From Paramecium pentaurelia (lineage: Eukaryota > Ciliophora > Oligohymenophorea > Peniculida > Parameciidae), in contig CAJJDO010000004.1 in assembly GCA_905183005.1 (NCBI GenBank), forward strand, positions 848,499 to 912,498: DNA of 64,000 bases, given 5' to 3'. Shown piece by piece: positions 49,589-61,256 of this stretch (positions are counted from its first letter, which is position 1; every line of letters starts with the position of its first letter). Under the pieces are notes generated by a model. That model saw only the letters and a program-made list of their open reading frames with translations. It did no database searches and had not been told where the DNA came from. The position numbers and the translations under genes were made by a program.

Positions 49589-50910
49589 ATGAAGACAAGC
49601 ATATTGGTTGTCATCTTACTCTCTTGCACATTTGCAAAATAATTGTATGATGTAAAAAAATCATATGTCACTCCTGTAAATGAAATAAATTTTGAAAAAT
49701 AAATTAACAAGATAAGACAAACAACTAAATATGTTACTATAGTTCATTTCTATAAATATTCAGGTATATATGCGAATTTTATTGGTAGATGGAGAAAGTA
49801 GATCATTTGCACCAAAATATGATGAATTTACAAATGAATATAAAGGAATTTTCAGAATAGCCTCATGTGATTGTGACGAAGCTGAAAAGATTTGTTAGAA
49901 AGAGAGTGTCTCAAAATTCCCTACATTTAGAGTATATCCTCCATATCCTGTTCCTGCAATTGATTATGAGGGTCCTCTTGAAATTGATGGAATCTTGAAA
50001 TTGGCTACAAAATACATCCATAACAATATTATTGAGATTACTGAAAATAACATCAATACATTTATTAATGAGAATCCTACAGTTCCTAAAGTGGTATTAT
50101 TTAGTGAAAAGAAAGGATTCCCACTTGTTTACAAAGGATTAAGTGTAGAATTTGAGGTAAATAAATATATATAATGTTAAATAGAAAAAATTATCATTTG
50201 GTATAGTGAGATCATCAGAAAAGGCATTATTAGATAGATACAATATCAAAGCATTCCCTAAATTATTACTTATAAAAACTAATGAAAAAAAACCATATCC
50301 ATATACAGGAGAATATAAATTTAAACCTATGTTTGATTTTTTGAATGTTCACAGTGAAGTATTTGTACCAGGAGGAGGATCATCTGCTGATAGTGCTGCA
50401 ACAAAAGAATGGATGATGCAAGTTGTTCCATAATTACATTAAAGATCTGCAAATGATATCTGCTTAAAAGTTGAAGGTGTTATTTGTGTAATTTTAATGA
50501 ATAATGGAGATAAACCGTAATTTATATAAATATATTTTATAGAAATAATGAATTAGTAGATGAATTAAAGAAATTGAATTAATAATATGAGAGACATATT
50601 AATAGAGGAACAGTTTTCAAATTTATGTGGTTAGATGTTAAGACAGAATCAAAAGTAATTCTATTTGATCATAATTATTATAGTGGGGTTAAGCAATAGA
50701 ATTCTAAGGTGAACCAAAAATAGTTTTATTGAATCCAAGTAAAAGAAAGAGATTTGCAATTCATGATGGTGAAATGACATTTGAAGCAATATGTAAATTG
50801 ATTAAAATATAATTATTATAGAGAGAACTTTAGAAAAATTGATCAGTGGAGATCTCAAATTTAAAAATTTAGGAGAATCATTACCTGATTTTGTGAAAAT
50901 TGATTTGTGA
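49589..50910 (+). CDS. Secretory thioredoxin-fold (PDI-like) protein without CxxC
   Basis: Five introns of 25, 28, 26, 29 and 29 nt leave 394 codons, exact register. Signal peptide MKTSILVVILLSCTFAKQ. The first thioredoxin-like domain has VTIVHFYKYSG, FAPKYDEFTNEYKGIFRIASCDCDEA and the cis-Pro region VSKFPTFRVYPP. Where PDIs have WCGHC, the sequence reads SGDGESRSFAP, so no redox CxxC is present. A second fold (PKVVLFSEKKGFPLVYKGL ... YNIKAFPKLLLIK) also lacks it. The C-terminal region (VKTESKWGQAIEFQGEPKIV ... SGDLKFKNLGESLPDF) resembles the end of P5/PDIA6-type proteins. No KDEL signal at the end (VKIDL). Probably a non-catalytic ER chaperone or binding protein. Confidence 0.8.
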
Positions 50911-50983
50911 ATATTGTTAATTAGCTTATCATTCATATATATATATATTTTAAAAGATCTTATTTATCATATTATATATTTTA

Positions 50984-51342
50984 ATGAAATTATTGATATT
51001 ATTAATAGTATTATCAAGTGTTATAAGTAGAGAATATAGACCAATGGCTGGAGGTAGATTTAAGCCAGATTAAAATGATGAAGGATTGAGATAGGCAATA
51101 ACATATGCAAAAGAACATTTTGAAAGTTTGAATTATTTATATAATAATTAGCATCTTGTGATGGAATGTCTGGATATAAATGGGATAAAATAATAGATGT
51201 GGAATAATAGATTGTTAATGGAAGCAATTACTATATTTCAGTATAGTTGAAAAATGGAGATTAAATAATAAATGTTTAAATTGTAGTTTATATGCCTGCA
51301 TCTCCACCAGACATAACAATTACATCATGTTCTATTTTTTGA
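50984..51342 (+). CDS. Secreted cystatin-type cysteine protease inhibitor
   Basis: A 26-nt intron (51126-51151) leaves 110 codons. The signal peptide MKLLILLIVLSSVISREY is followed by MAGGRFKP (conserved N-terminal Gly pair) and the helix EGLRQAITYAKEHF. After two Cys-bearing turns comes VEQQIVNGSNYYISVQL, which matches the cystatin QVVAG-NYY core. A C-terminal strand and CSIF end the protein. The PW hairpin is not clear (YMPASPPD in that place). Cystatins block papain-like proteases, here probably lysosomal or phagosomal cathepsins. The gene lies 73 bp after the PDI-like gene. Confidence 0.85.
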
Positions 51343-51654
51343 AATAAATCATTATTATAAAATAATTCAAATTATATATTGTTATTTTAATTTTGTTATT
51401 TTTTTGATTATATCTAAAAGAACACTTTAATATTGAATGAAAATCATATAAATGTAATTTAAGTTCTTAAATGTAAGTGTTATCTAAACATAATTCTTAT
51501 GCTTAAAATAATTCTGAAAAATATTAATGTCTTTTAATTTAAAATCCATTCTAATTATTAATTTCATCATAATCTGAGTTTTATATGAGTGATATCTTTA
51601 TATGAGTATATAATTTATATAAGAAACAAGGAATTTGTTTATTCATTATTAATT

Positions 51655-52728
51655 ATGTTATTAATTATACTACTATTAATAAATGCATTTGCATTTGTGC
51701 ATAAACAAGAGTAATACTTGATGGACTTATATAATAAAATGAATGCAATAAAGGAATTCTTATCTTAATTGGAATATTACACAGCATTAGAGAAGTTAGA
51801 AATCAGATCAAAAGAGAATATTGAATTTGAAGAGGAAAGTCTAGTAATATACAAAGAACATTATTAAGATGTAAACATAAAAAGATCATATTCTAGTTTA
51901 TAAATTCTTTCAAATAATAATAGACATTTAATAAAAATGAATAGGAAGATATAAAATTGTTTTTAAGAGAAACATTTCCAGAAGTTGTAGAAAAAATAAA
52001 ACGTATAATAGCAGATAAAGTAAATATATAATTAAAATTTAGGAAAAATTAATTGAAGGAGATATAAAAGAACTGGCTAAACTTAAACGTTAATAATAAT
52101 AAGAAGATATAAGTTAAAGATTTGAAGAATTGAATTATCTACATAAGAAAATCTAAGAAGGTAGATTAATCAATAACGATTAGTTTTGGAATAGAATGAT
52201 GAATAAATCATTTATAAAACCTTAGAATTATTGGAATCAAAGATTATGATAGGTTCTTTTAAATAGATGTAAAGTTAAGAGGTAGATTTCTTTATGAAGA
52301 GTGTTGATAAACTTTTCAGAGAAAAATAAAATTTAAATAAGAAATAAGAAGCAATCCAATTACTTAGTATAATGAGTAGTGTAATATCAGAATATCTTAT
52401 TAAAATGATGAATGATTAAATTGAATCTTCTTTTGATTTATTAGATAAGGAACTCTTTTTTACAGAATCTAAAAATACTCATTTCAATGCAAAAGAATAA
52501 TATATTAATTTATTAAGTAGATTAGATTGTAAAATTATTATTTTATTTTAAGAATTTCATTAATCTATTTGGAAACAAATGATGGACTTACCATAAAATA
52601 GCTATTAATTAGAAATAGCTGAAAAATAATTTGAATAAGCATTATAAATAGGAAATCTTGCTATATCATATCATACATAAATGAATGAAATGATAAAAGC
52701 AATGATAGAAAGGTTTTTGTAAAGATGA
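51655..52728 (+). CDS. Secreted helical/coiled-coil protein, unknown
   Basis: Introns of 25, 28, 23 and 23 nt leave 324 codons in register; the first ends AAG. Signal peptide MLLIILLLINAFAFVHKQ. The rest is almost entirely predicted helix, rich in Glu, Gln and Lys (LRETFPEVVEKIKRIIADKE, LKRQQQQEDISQRFEELNY, KKQEAIQLLSIMSSVISEYL, LEIAEKQFEQALQIGNL) and ends IERFLQR. No TPR or annexin motif is clear. It follows two other secretory-pathway genes on the same strand and converges with the CDPK gene 12 bp away. Confidence 0.7.
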
Positions 52729-52740
52729 ATTTAGTTTATA

Positions 52741-54306
52741 TCATTAAACGATTTTCATCATCATCTCACAAAATTCTTCGAAACTAATTTAACCATCACC
52801 ATTTCTATCTATTTCCTTTATCATATCCAACCAATATTTCTCATCAATACCAGTTAATGATGGTCCTAATACTTCTTTTATTTCAAGTTCTGATATAAAT
52901 CCATTACCATCTTTATCAAATATTTAAAATGCCTTTTTTTTATTATAAAAATATTATTATTACTTCTTTCAATTTTTCTGTTTACATTGCTTTTCTTCTA
53001 TCCATAGATGCTATTATAAATTCAGTGTAATCAATAGTTCCTGATCCATCCATATCAACCAATTCCATAATTTTTTATACCTCTTATAATGCTGTTTCAT
53101 CATCCATATATTTTTTATATGTCTCTAATATTTCCTCCTTAGTCAGGATTCCATCTCCATTTTAATCCATCTCTTTAAAAGCTTACATCTTATGAATAAT
53201 GATATAACTACTAATTGATTTTTTTCTTCTTTTGAAATCATTGTGGTTCCAATAAATATCAATGTTGCTTATTGTAATTTTTACTCTGCTCTGAAATTCA
53301 TTAAATTCTTTAATCTACCTTATACAACTTATTTATCCAACTTTTCTTAATGTTATTATTAAAACCAATTATGTTCCAACACTTATTTTGCATTCATTCT
53401 CTTTTAAACATCATATTATAACATTTTTGTAACTAAATCTTTTGCTTGTTAACTAACTATATCCCATACTTCACCCTATCCAAATAAAAATATATCATTA
53501 CTTCTAATGAATATTTCCCATTCAAAATACTTTTTTGAATCTCTGCATCTGTTCTACCATTAAATGGAGGTGTACCAGATAAAAGAATATATAATATTAC
53601 TCCACAAGACCAAATATCACATTTCTCATTATAATTACGTCTCAAAACCTCTGGAGCCATATAATAAAGAGTTCCAAATTTTTCATTTATTTATTAGTTA
53701 GGTGAAAAGATTTTAGCAGTTCCCCAATCAACTACTTTTACATTATAATTTCCTTAACTAGTTATATCTAATAACACATTTTCTGGTTTCAAATCTCTAT
53801 GAACAATATTTTAATTATGAGCATAAAGGATTGCTGACATTATTTATTTCATTATGTAAGAGGCTTCCTTTTCAGAAAAGCTTCCTTTTTCTATTATCTT
53901 GTCAAATAATTCACCACTAATTCATATGGTATCTCATACCCTGTACATAATTCGATGATAATGTAATAGTTTTTCTCATCCTGATAAAATTCATATAGTT
54001 TAAGTATGTGTGGATGGTCTAATTACTTATAAACATTTATTTCATTTATAAACTATTATTATAATTCTGCTGTTGATAATCTTGATTTGCTGATTACCTA
54101 CAAATTTATTTCTAATCATACTTTCATTGCACGAATTGCTCTTGTTTTACGATGTGTGACTTTTCTTACTTATGAAAATGCTCCTACACCCAATACACCC
54201 TACATTTATATATTCAAATTACTCCTAGTTTATAATCATCAGTATATGAATTTTGTTTCTCAACAATGAATTGACTAAAGTTTAATTTTAGATGATTTTA
54301 ATCCAT
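52741..54306 (-). CDS. Calcium-dependent protein kinase (CDPK) with four EF-hands
   Basis: Six introns (23, 24, 23, 26, 23 and 31 nt; the last two end AAG) leave 471 codons, exact register. Glycine loop GVLGVGAFSQV, catalytic Lys in IRAMKVI, hinge ELCTGGELFD, HRDLKPENVLL, the metal loop as DWGTAK in place of DFG, YYMAPEVLRRNY and GTPPFNGRTD. The junction helix (LMNFRAEQKLQQATLIFI) leads to EF-hands DQNGDGILTKEE, DMDGSGTIDYTE, DKDGNGFISELE and DRNGDGQISFEE, all with canonical acidic positions. Calcium binding to the C-terminal lobe should relieve autoinhibition. No N-terminal myristoylation Gly2 (starts MDQ). Confidence 0.93.
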
Positions 54307-54580
54307 TCCAATCACTTAAATATAAAATTACTTTTTATTATTATTATTTAATAAATCCCATTAAGGAAAATCATCATTTAACCCAATTTTTGATTTTTAA
54401 ATCAATTCTAAATTTCTAAATTTTTGTCATTTTTTAATTTATTTCCAATTTTTTATACTCAACTAATCTATTCAAATTGACAAAGTTCGATCTTATATAA
54501 CCATATTGTTAAGTCATATATATAAATGGAACTTTACTTAATTTTGATGTTTCAACAAATTAAATACATATATATTATAA

Positions 54581-55042
54581 TCAAAACAGAATTTACCTAC
54601 ATCCATAAGAGACTATCCATTATTCAACTTTTATTATTGAATTCTTAAACCTTTGTTTAAATCTATTTTCATCTCTTTACATATTCAAGAATTTATTGAT
54701 AAAACATTTCATCCATTCTAATTACCTATCTCCTTATTTCTCATTAACATATAATCTAATATTCTTATTTAATTATTCAACAAATATTTCTTATCCTAGA
54801 ATCTCTAATATTAATCATCCTACACTCTATTTTCTGAATTCTTATAAATTAATTTCTTTATTTTTTCAATTCTTTATAAAAAACTTGCACTTCTCCTCTC
54901 TCTCTTCATCCCTAAATTCTTATAAATACAAAGATTTGTATTTGTTCCCCACATACAATTTATTATCTATTTCTATTTTCTCTATTAATGAATTGAAATC
55001 CTTATTTTTTAAATCGCTTCCTTCCTATAAATTTGATGACAT
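54581..55042 (-). CDS. Probable small gene or pseudogene, unidentified
   Basis: Opposite to a long chance plus-strand ORF, the minus strand from ATG 55042 has coding-like sequence: MSSNLQEGSDLKNKDFNSLI, KYKSLYLQEFRDEEREEKCK, then LGQEIFVEQLNKNIRLYVNE and MKCFINKFLNMQRDENRFKQ. One 21-nt intron removes a TGA in the second half, but another in-frame TGA (after KFFIKN) is not removed by any GT-AG pair that keeps the frame. Either an unusual intron or a disrupted gene. No family. Confidence 0.4.
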
Positions 55043-55539
55043 TCATTCATTAAGTTGAAAATAAGTAAACCATTCTAGAAATAAAAATTCTCTAAACCTT
55101 TGTCTCTACTAGGCCTTTTTTATTAAACTTAAAAAAATTTAATTAATGCAAAGGATATTATGATAATATTTGAATTGTTAATTAATTAATTAATATTATT
55201 TTATAGCCATTCTCTATATGCTAAGTTTCTAGAATTTAAGAGTATTGTTAAATTTCTAAATATTTGATCGAAATTAAATAGATTGATTAATAGATGCTTA
55301 TTAGAGTTATCCTAGATTTGATATTATCCTTTGTATTGTGTAATTTATTCTATATAATAAATTACTCTATACTCATCCAACTAGTTAATAAATATTAAGT
55401 TATTTATGCACAAAACTTAATTATAAAAATAAAATGAAAATAATAATAAATTCAGTGATATATTTTTTATTGAAATGATATTGAGAGAGTAAGAGTTTAG
55501 TTCTTGTAAATATTGAGTAATTAATTTTTATTTTTAAAT
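55043..55539. other. Intergenic, no gene seen
   Basis: A+T-rich; includes a TTAATTAATTAATTAA run near 55180. No ORF with support. Confidence 0.4.
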
Positions 55540-56310
55540 ATGAATTATTAAGACCCTACTATTTTGGCATTAAAATAATAGAATGTTGAATAGCAGAGAT
55601 AAATAGAATAATTAATGGGGAGAGTCAATATGCTTATTAAATAATAACAATTATTGAGACCTCCAAATAAAAAATTAGAAATTGTATATAAGAAAAAAAA
55701 GATTCATGACGAAATAGTAGATGAAGTAATTTGAGCATAAAACAATTATTTATAGTTAAAATCAGCTAAGGAATCTCTTTATGATCAAAATAGTGAATAA
55801 AGGAAAAAGGAGGATAACTTTATTAAGAGGTTCTAACTCAATAAAGCAATTAAAACAGCCAAAGCTCAGGTTGAAAAGGAACGTGAGGAACAAGCAAAAT
55901 ATATGAAGAAGATTAGTAGTCTTCATAGAAAATCGATAGAAGAACAGAAGCAATAAATGTATTAGGAAAGGAGAACAAATAGGAATAAAGTCTAATTAAA
56001 TGAATTTTAATCTAAATACAATTATTAAATATATTGGGATGAGAGAGTAAAGAAATTTGAATAAGAATAAAATAAAGTAAAGAATCAGTTATCTAAATCT
56101 ATGATGGATTAAGAAAGTTTAATGAATTATTTGGAATAACAAGAAACACTATTAATGGGAAAATTACAATAAAGTAAGTCTTCTTAATAATTCTTATAAT
56201 AAAAATTAGAAGATGCTCAAAGATTAAAAGCAAAAGAATTTGAATAAAAATATGGAAAGCCTAAAGAATCTAAATTTTAACAAATACTAGATATCAAAGC
56301 AAAATAATGA
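55540..56310 (+). CDS. Coiled-coil protein, unknown
   Basis: A 30-nt intron (55726-55755) removes an in-frame TGA and leaves 246 codons in register. Start MNYQDPTILALKQQNVEQQR. Nearly all heptad-forming sequence: QVEKEREEQAKYMKKISSL, RVKKFEQEQNKVKNQLSKS, LEDAQRLKAKEFEQKYGKP, ending QILDIKAKQ. Soluble, basic. The length and composition fit a basal-body or cytoskeletal accessory protein, but this is not diagnostic. Confidence 0.7.
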
Positions 56311-56847
56311 ATATATATATATATATAGATTTAATTTCATATAAATATTCCAAATGTTAATATTGTGATAATCTAATTTATATTAATATTTAATTGTGTT
56401 AAATTTAATTTTTAGGAATTTTGAAATAGTAAATATTATCTATATTTAGTTATTTGTTTAATCATATTTTAATAGTTTTTTATTTCATTATCAAATCTTA
56501 TATGATTATATGGTTATTAAATAAATTAAATGAACGAATTGTTTAATTAATAGCAATAATAATAAAATTTAATCTTATTGGATAGTTTTTATTATTTTGA
56601 ATCTCTACTTTTTATATTTAGGATATAAAATTTTGCAAATATATAAAAATATTTAAAGGAGAAAACAAAATATATAATATTTCTTTACTAAACTTGCCAA
56701 AAGACTTAAATTGAATTGATTTCAAGAATATAGAGATAGTAAAAATTATTAGATTTCTCAAAAAGATTCATAAACTTAATTATTATGAATTTAATGTAAA
56801 TATATGATGTATATTTTTTATTATTATTATTATTTTATATTTAATAT
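56311..56847. other. Convergent intergenic region
   Basis: A+T-rich with an (AT)n run right after the upstream stop codon. No gene seen. Confidence 0.4.
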
Positions 56848-59800
56848 TCATTTTCTAACCTATGATTTGAATGCTAACAAATCATTTTCCAATTAAACTT
56901 TATCCAATTTCAATTATTCTCTTTCTTTAGTTCTTAATTCAAAATCTTTCTTTAATTTATCTAAGTCTGTTTATAATTATTTATTCTATTTTTCTGAACT
57001 TGTCCATTTATCATTCATTAATCCAATTTATGATACTTTTGCTTCCAATTATCCTTATGTTTATTTAAGTTTTGATAATTCATTTACATTCTAATCAAAT
57101 TATTATTTTAATTGATTAAATTAATCTTCTTTAGTTTTTAATGAACTTTGTAATACAGCAATTTAATCCTTTAATTTTTACAATTCTTAATCTTTCTTAT
57201 CTCTATCTTTAGTTAGATTTGCTAAATCTTTTTGAGTTTAAGCTAATATATAATATAATTAATGATACCTAATTGTTATTCAAGCACTTTTAATTTATCC
57301 ATTAATACTTTTTTATCTTATAATTATTATTCTAATCCTGCAATAGTTTATTTTAATTTATCACTTTCATTACCTTTTTATTCAAATGTTTATTTAATTC
57401 TTGTAAATTCTTATTCAGTAGTTTATGTTTATTTCTTAAAATCATTAAATTACTTTTCGATCAATCTAATTCTATTTAATTCAATTTCACTTGTACTAAA
57501 TTTTTATGATAATACATCATTTTCAGTTACCTTTTCCTTATATAATTATTATAAACGATCAATTTCTTTTAATAGTTCTTATATCTTTCTATCTGCCTCA
57601 GGTAATCTATCCTTAAATCCTTATAAAATATTAATTTCCTATTAAGACTTATTCAATTATCTTGTTAATTCATCCAATTATCTAAGATAATCTTTGATTT
57701 AATCTTCATAATTCTTGCATTTCTCATTTACTGATTATAATTAAACAAGTTATTAATTCAAAATCAATATTTAAGAATTTAATTATTAAACTTCTAATAC
57801 TCTTTCTATTAATTTCTTATTTAAATCATCATAATCCTTTAATTTTTCATCTAATTTCTATTAAATTTCTGTTATTTATTTCTCAAATATAGTAATTTCA
57901 GCTTTCAATTTTAAGATCTAACTCTTTAGATCTTCAATTTCTTTATTTCTTTTTTCAAGTATAAGTTTCAATCTATCAATTTCTTAGGCCAAAAACACTG
58001 TTTTAGATTCAAGATCACCTATCTTTTTTTCTAATAATTCATTTTCCTTTAAAACTTAATCATAATTCTATCTGTAATCTTTTAATTCTTCATTTAATGT
58101 AGTTATTTCATTTTCTTATTATTGAATCTTTCTATCTGCTTCTTCTAAATCCTTTTCAGCCATATCAAGACTATGATCTCTTTCTTATAGCATTTATTAT
58201 AATTTCTCTATTTCCTTACGATAATCATCAATTTATGCTTATAATTATTAAATTAAGAATTCCAATTCTCTTATTCTAGATTCTGCATTAGAAAGGTCAT
58301 TGGCTAATCTATTCAACTCTTAATCCTTTTAAGCAATTATATCTTCTGCTCTTTATAAATCTGATTCTAATCTTCTAATGATACTTTCCTATTCCTTAAT
58401 AAAATTGTCTTATCCTGAACTATTATTCTTCAAATTAGAATTCTCATTCTCTAATTATCCATATCTATTTCTCCAAGTATCAAGATCTGATTAATATTAT
58501 CTCAATTATGAATTAAGATCATTAATTTAAGATTCATAATTTCTGATAGCTGTATTATATTTACCTTCCAAATCTCCATATTTTAATCTCCAATCATCTA
58601 TCTCTCTTTACATTTAATCAATAATCTATCTTAATCTATTTATCTCATCTTCTAAATTCCTTACTACTCCATTTAATCTATCTATTTCACTTTAAGCTTA
58701 TCTATATTAATTTTCTAGACTTGTATATTTTGATGTCCATTCATCAATTGTATTTCTCAATTCTAATTATAATCTATTAATGTCATTCTCTCTATCTCTC
58801 AATAAACCATTAAGTCTTTCTGTCTCACCTCCAGATGAAGATTTGTAAGTTGAAAATTACATTTCTAGAGCACTGTACTTATTTCTCCAATCATCTAAAT
58901 CACGTTTATATCTTTCTATTTCTGAATCACGATCTCTTAATTGATTTTTCAATTAATCTAATTCAGATTGATATTAAGCTATTTTTGAATCATAATCTCT
59001 TCCCTTAACTTCCCATTCTCTAATTCTATTTTGATAATCAGATATCTGAGTTTCATAACTCTTAATTTTAACTAGATAATCTTATATCTAAGCTTCCAAT
59101 TCCTTAATTCTTTTATTCAATCTATCTACTTCAGATGATGAATTCCCTTTCAAATTCTTTATCTCATTAAGATAATTCTCAATTTCCAATTTCAATCTCT
59201 TTATCTCACTCTCATAGTTAGATTTCTCTGTATTCCAAGATGACTTCATATTATTTATTTCAGACGTGTACTTACTCTCTTAATCTTTCAATTATCGTTC
59301 CAAATCCTTAATTCTCTACTCTGCTTATGATAACTTACTGGCCAATGAATTGTCCACTTATCCCAATTTTGATTTGTATTGGTTGATTTCATCTTCCAAT
59401 GACTTAATTCTCACTGTTTGCTAATCAATAGTTGTCCTATAAGATTACTCATTTCTCTTACTTAAACTGTTAGACTTCAAGATTGTACTTCTCTTGAAGA
59501 GTACTGTATTCACTTTGCAATTTCGAGTAGTTACTTTACAACTCATTGATAATGGTTCTTTGATCTGAGTTTTCTCTTTACAGTCTGTCTACTTCTAAAG
59601 CAAGTAAGAAGCACACAACTTCAGGCTTCTCTCCAAGCCATTTTCGTTCCTTTGAAGGAGGAGGTACATTCACAACCTCCTACTAAGCCTTCACTCTATT
59701 TGATATAAATGATGGATAAAGTACAGTACGGATTTACGCTGAGTGCTGCTTCTTTGGGGTACTTCAGTTGTACTGGTACTTGAATATTATGAAGTGTTTG

Positions 59801-59874
59801 TGGTAGCTCCGCCAATTCCAGAAGAACGCACCGTAGATGATATGCTACTTGAATATCTTGATGAATAAGACATT
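56848..59874 (-). CDS. Long coiled-coil cytoskeletal-type protein with repeated Trp motif
   Basis: About 980 residues. The head is Ser-rich (MSYSSRYSSSISSTVRSS...) followed by SKERKWLGEKPEVVCFLLAL. The rod of about 850 residues is continuous heptad coiled coil. It contains a recurring motif DDWRNKYSALE, DEWTSKYTSLE, DDWRLKYGDLE, DTWRNRYGQLE at intervals of about 39-50 residues. Introns of 29, 25 and 26 nt are identified. One frame discontinuity of +1 remains near 59820, between VRSS and GIGGATTNTSQ: either a 43-nt intron, long for this window, or a single-base indel. No motor or calponin domain. Such rods in ciliates commonly belong to the epiplasm, basal bodies or striated fibres; the exact family is not recognised. 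Confidence 0.8.
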
Positions 59875-60788
59875 AATAAAATTTATTAAACTCTTTTTTA
59901 TTAAACTTAATGTAAAACAACTCCCCTATAAAACGACAATGAATTTATAATCACAAATCAAACTGAATACAAAATTTATGAAAAAGATGAAGAAATTTTA
60001 ATTGAAAATTATTTGACTTTACTTATTCCAGCTTAAATTATATAATATGAAATATAAAGTTAAGTAAACTGAACTCAAAATTTGCAGAAGTGCTGTTAAA
60101 AACAATTAAATCACAATATTTTTCATTATAAAATAAAGAAGAAATCAACTAATATTAAAAAAAGCTTCAGTGTTTCATCATTAGTATCACCATAAGAAGG
60201 CTGACACTTTCATTAATGAAATATCGATCATAAACAATATTTTATAAAACATATTGGAACTAGAAAAAATAGTTGAGTGTTTATTTTTTGGCTATATTTT
60301 TGTGTACAAAATCTTAACTCATTAATCACACAGGAAAGACATCAATATCCATAACAAATCAAACAATATAATGGAAAAAGTCTTACTAAAACTTAAAAGT
60401 AATTAGATTTATGAGTATAGATCATTAATTCAGTATATATTAATGAGAGTATCTAGAAATATATGAATAAACAATGAAAGACCTAGATAGTATAAAAATT
60501 AGAATGTTAAAAATCTCAATACTATAAGTTTGAGTAAAAGTAAATTACTTATATATCAACTTACTGATTTGAAATATAAAGGATTATAATGTAAAAAAAA
60601 TAGATTTTGAAATTAAGTTATTCTGAAATGAATTTGTTTGAATCATTTATTATATTTTTGGAAGACATAAATTTATAAGTTTAAAATTTATATTAAAATT
60701 TTATAAACAAATAATAAATTTGAGGATAGGTCTCTCTCCTTTATAAATATTAAGGTTCTTTTGGTTGAGACTTAAATAACTAGATAGA
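59875..60788. other. Divergent intergenic region
   Basis: About 0.9 kb, A+T-rich. No coding frame, repeat or RNA recognised. Confidence 0.45.
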
Positions 60789-61204
60789 ATGAAGTTTCAT
60801 TTATCAGATGCTTTTATGATTAGAGAGATATTTACATAAAAAGAAAAAATAATTTAAGGAGATTTTGTAATAATTAGAAGGAAACCATATATATGGTAAC
60901 ATTGAATCATTGAATTTAATTAAGAATTAAAAGATAATCATTGATCTGGAGAAAGAGTTCAGTGTAATTAAGACAAGTAGAGGGATACATCAACATTTAA
61001 GATATTAATATGAGCATAGACTTTATTTGGAACAATTTAACATTAAGAAATTTAGATGAAGATGTATATTTTACAATATTTGAAGAGAGATTAAAGAATG
61101 AATTAAATATTGAAATTATTATTAGATTTTTTTTTGAAATGTTGATTGATGATAAGAATATGATTAGATTTAAATTTATTATTATTTAATCATCTCATAA
61201 TTGA
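60789..61204 (+). CDS. Small unresolved gene model
   Basis: ATG 60789 opens MKFHLSDAFMIREIFTQKEK, IIQGDFVIIRRKPY; coding-like sequence resumes in another frame with YINIQDINMSIDFIWNNLTL, EDVYFTIFEERLKNELN and MLIDDKNMIRFKF to TGA 61202-61204. A 19-nt intron near 60970 connects part of it, but the junction around 60895-60935 (two TGA codons) could not be solved with GT-AG ends in frame. Possibly a real short gene with an atypical intron, possibly decayed. Its 3' end lies 52 bp from the EMC2 stop. Confidence 0.35.
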
Positions 61205-61256
61205 GTTGATGGATGAATTTAGAAGATATTGATAAGGCTAATTTTATTTATTTATT

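Noticed and set aside
54696..55058. Plus-strand ORF of 120 codons
   Set aside because: Antisense of the better coding-like minus-strand frame at 54581-55042.
57262..57645. Plus-strand ORF of 127 codons (Ser/Tyr/Phe-rich)
   Set aside because: It is the antisense of the coiled-coil rod on the minus strand; composition is that expected of reverse-read Glu/Lys/Leu codons.
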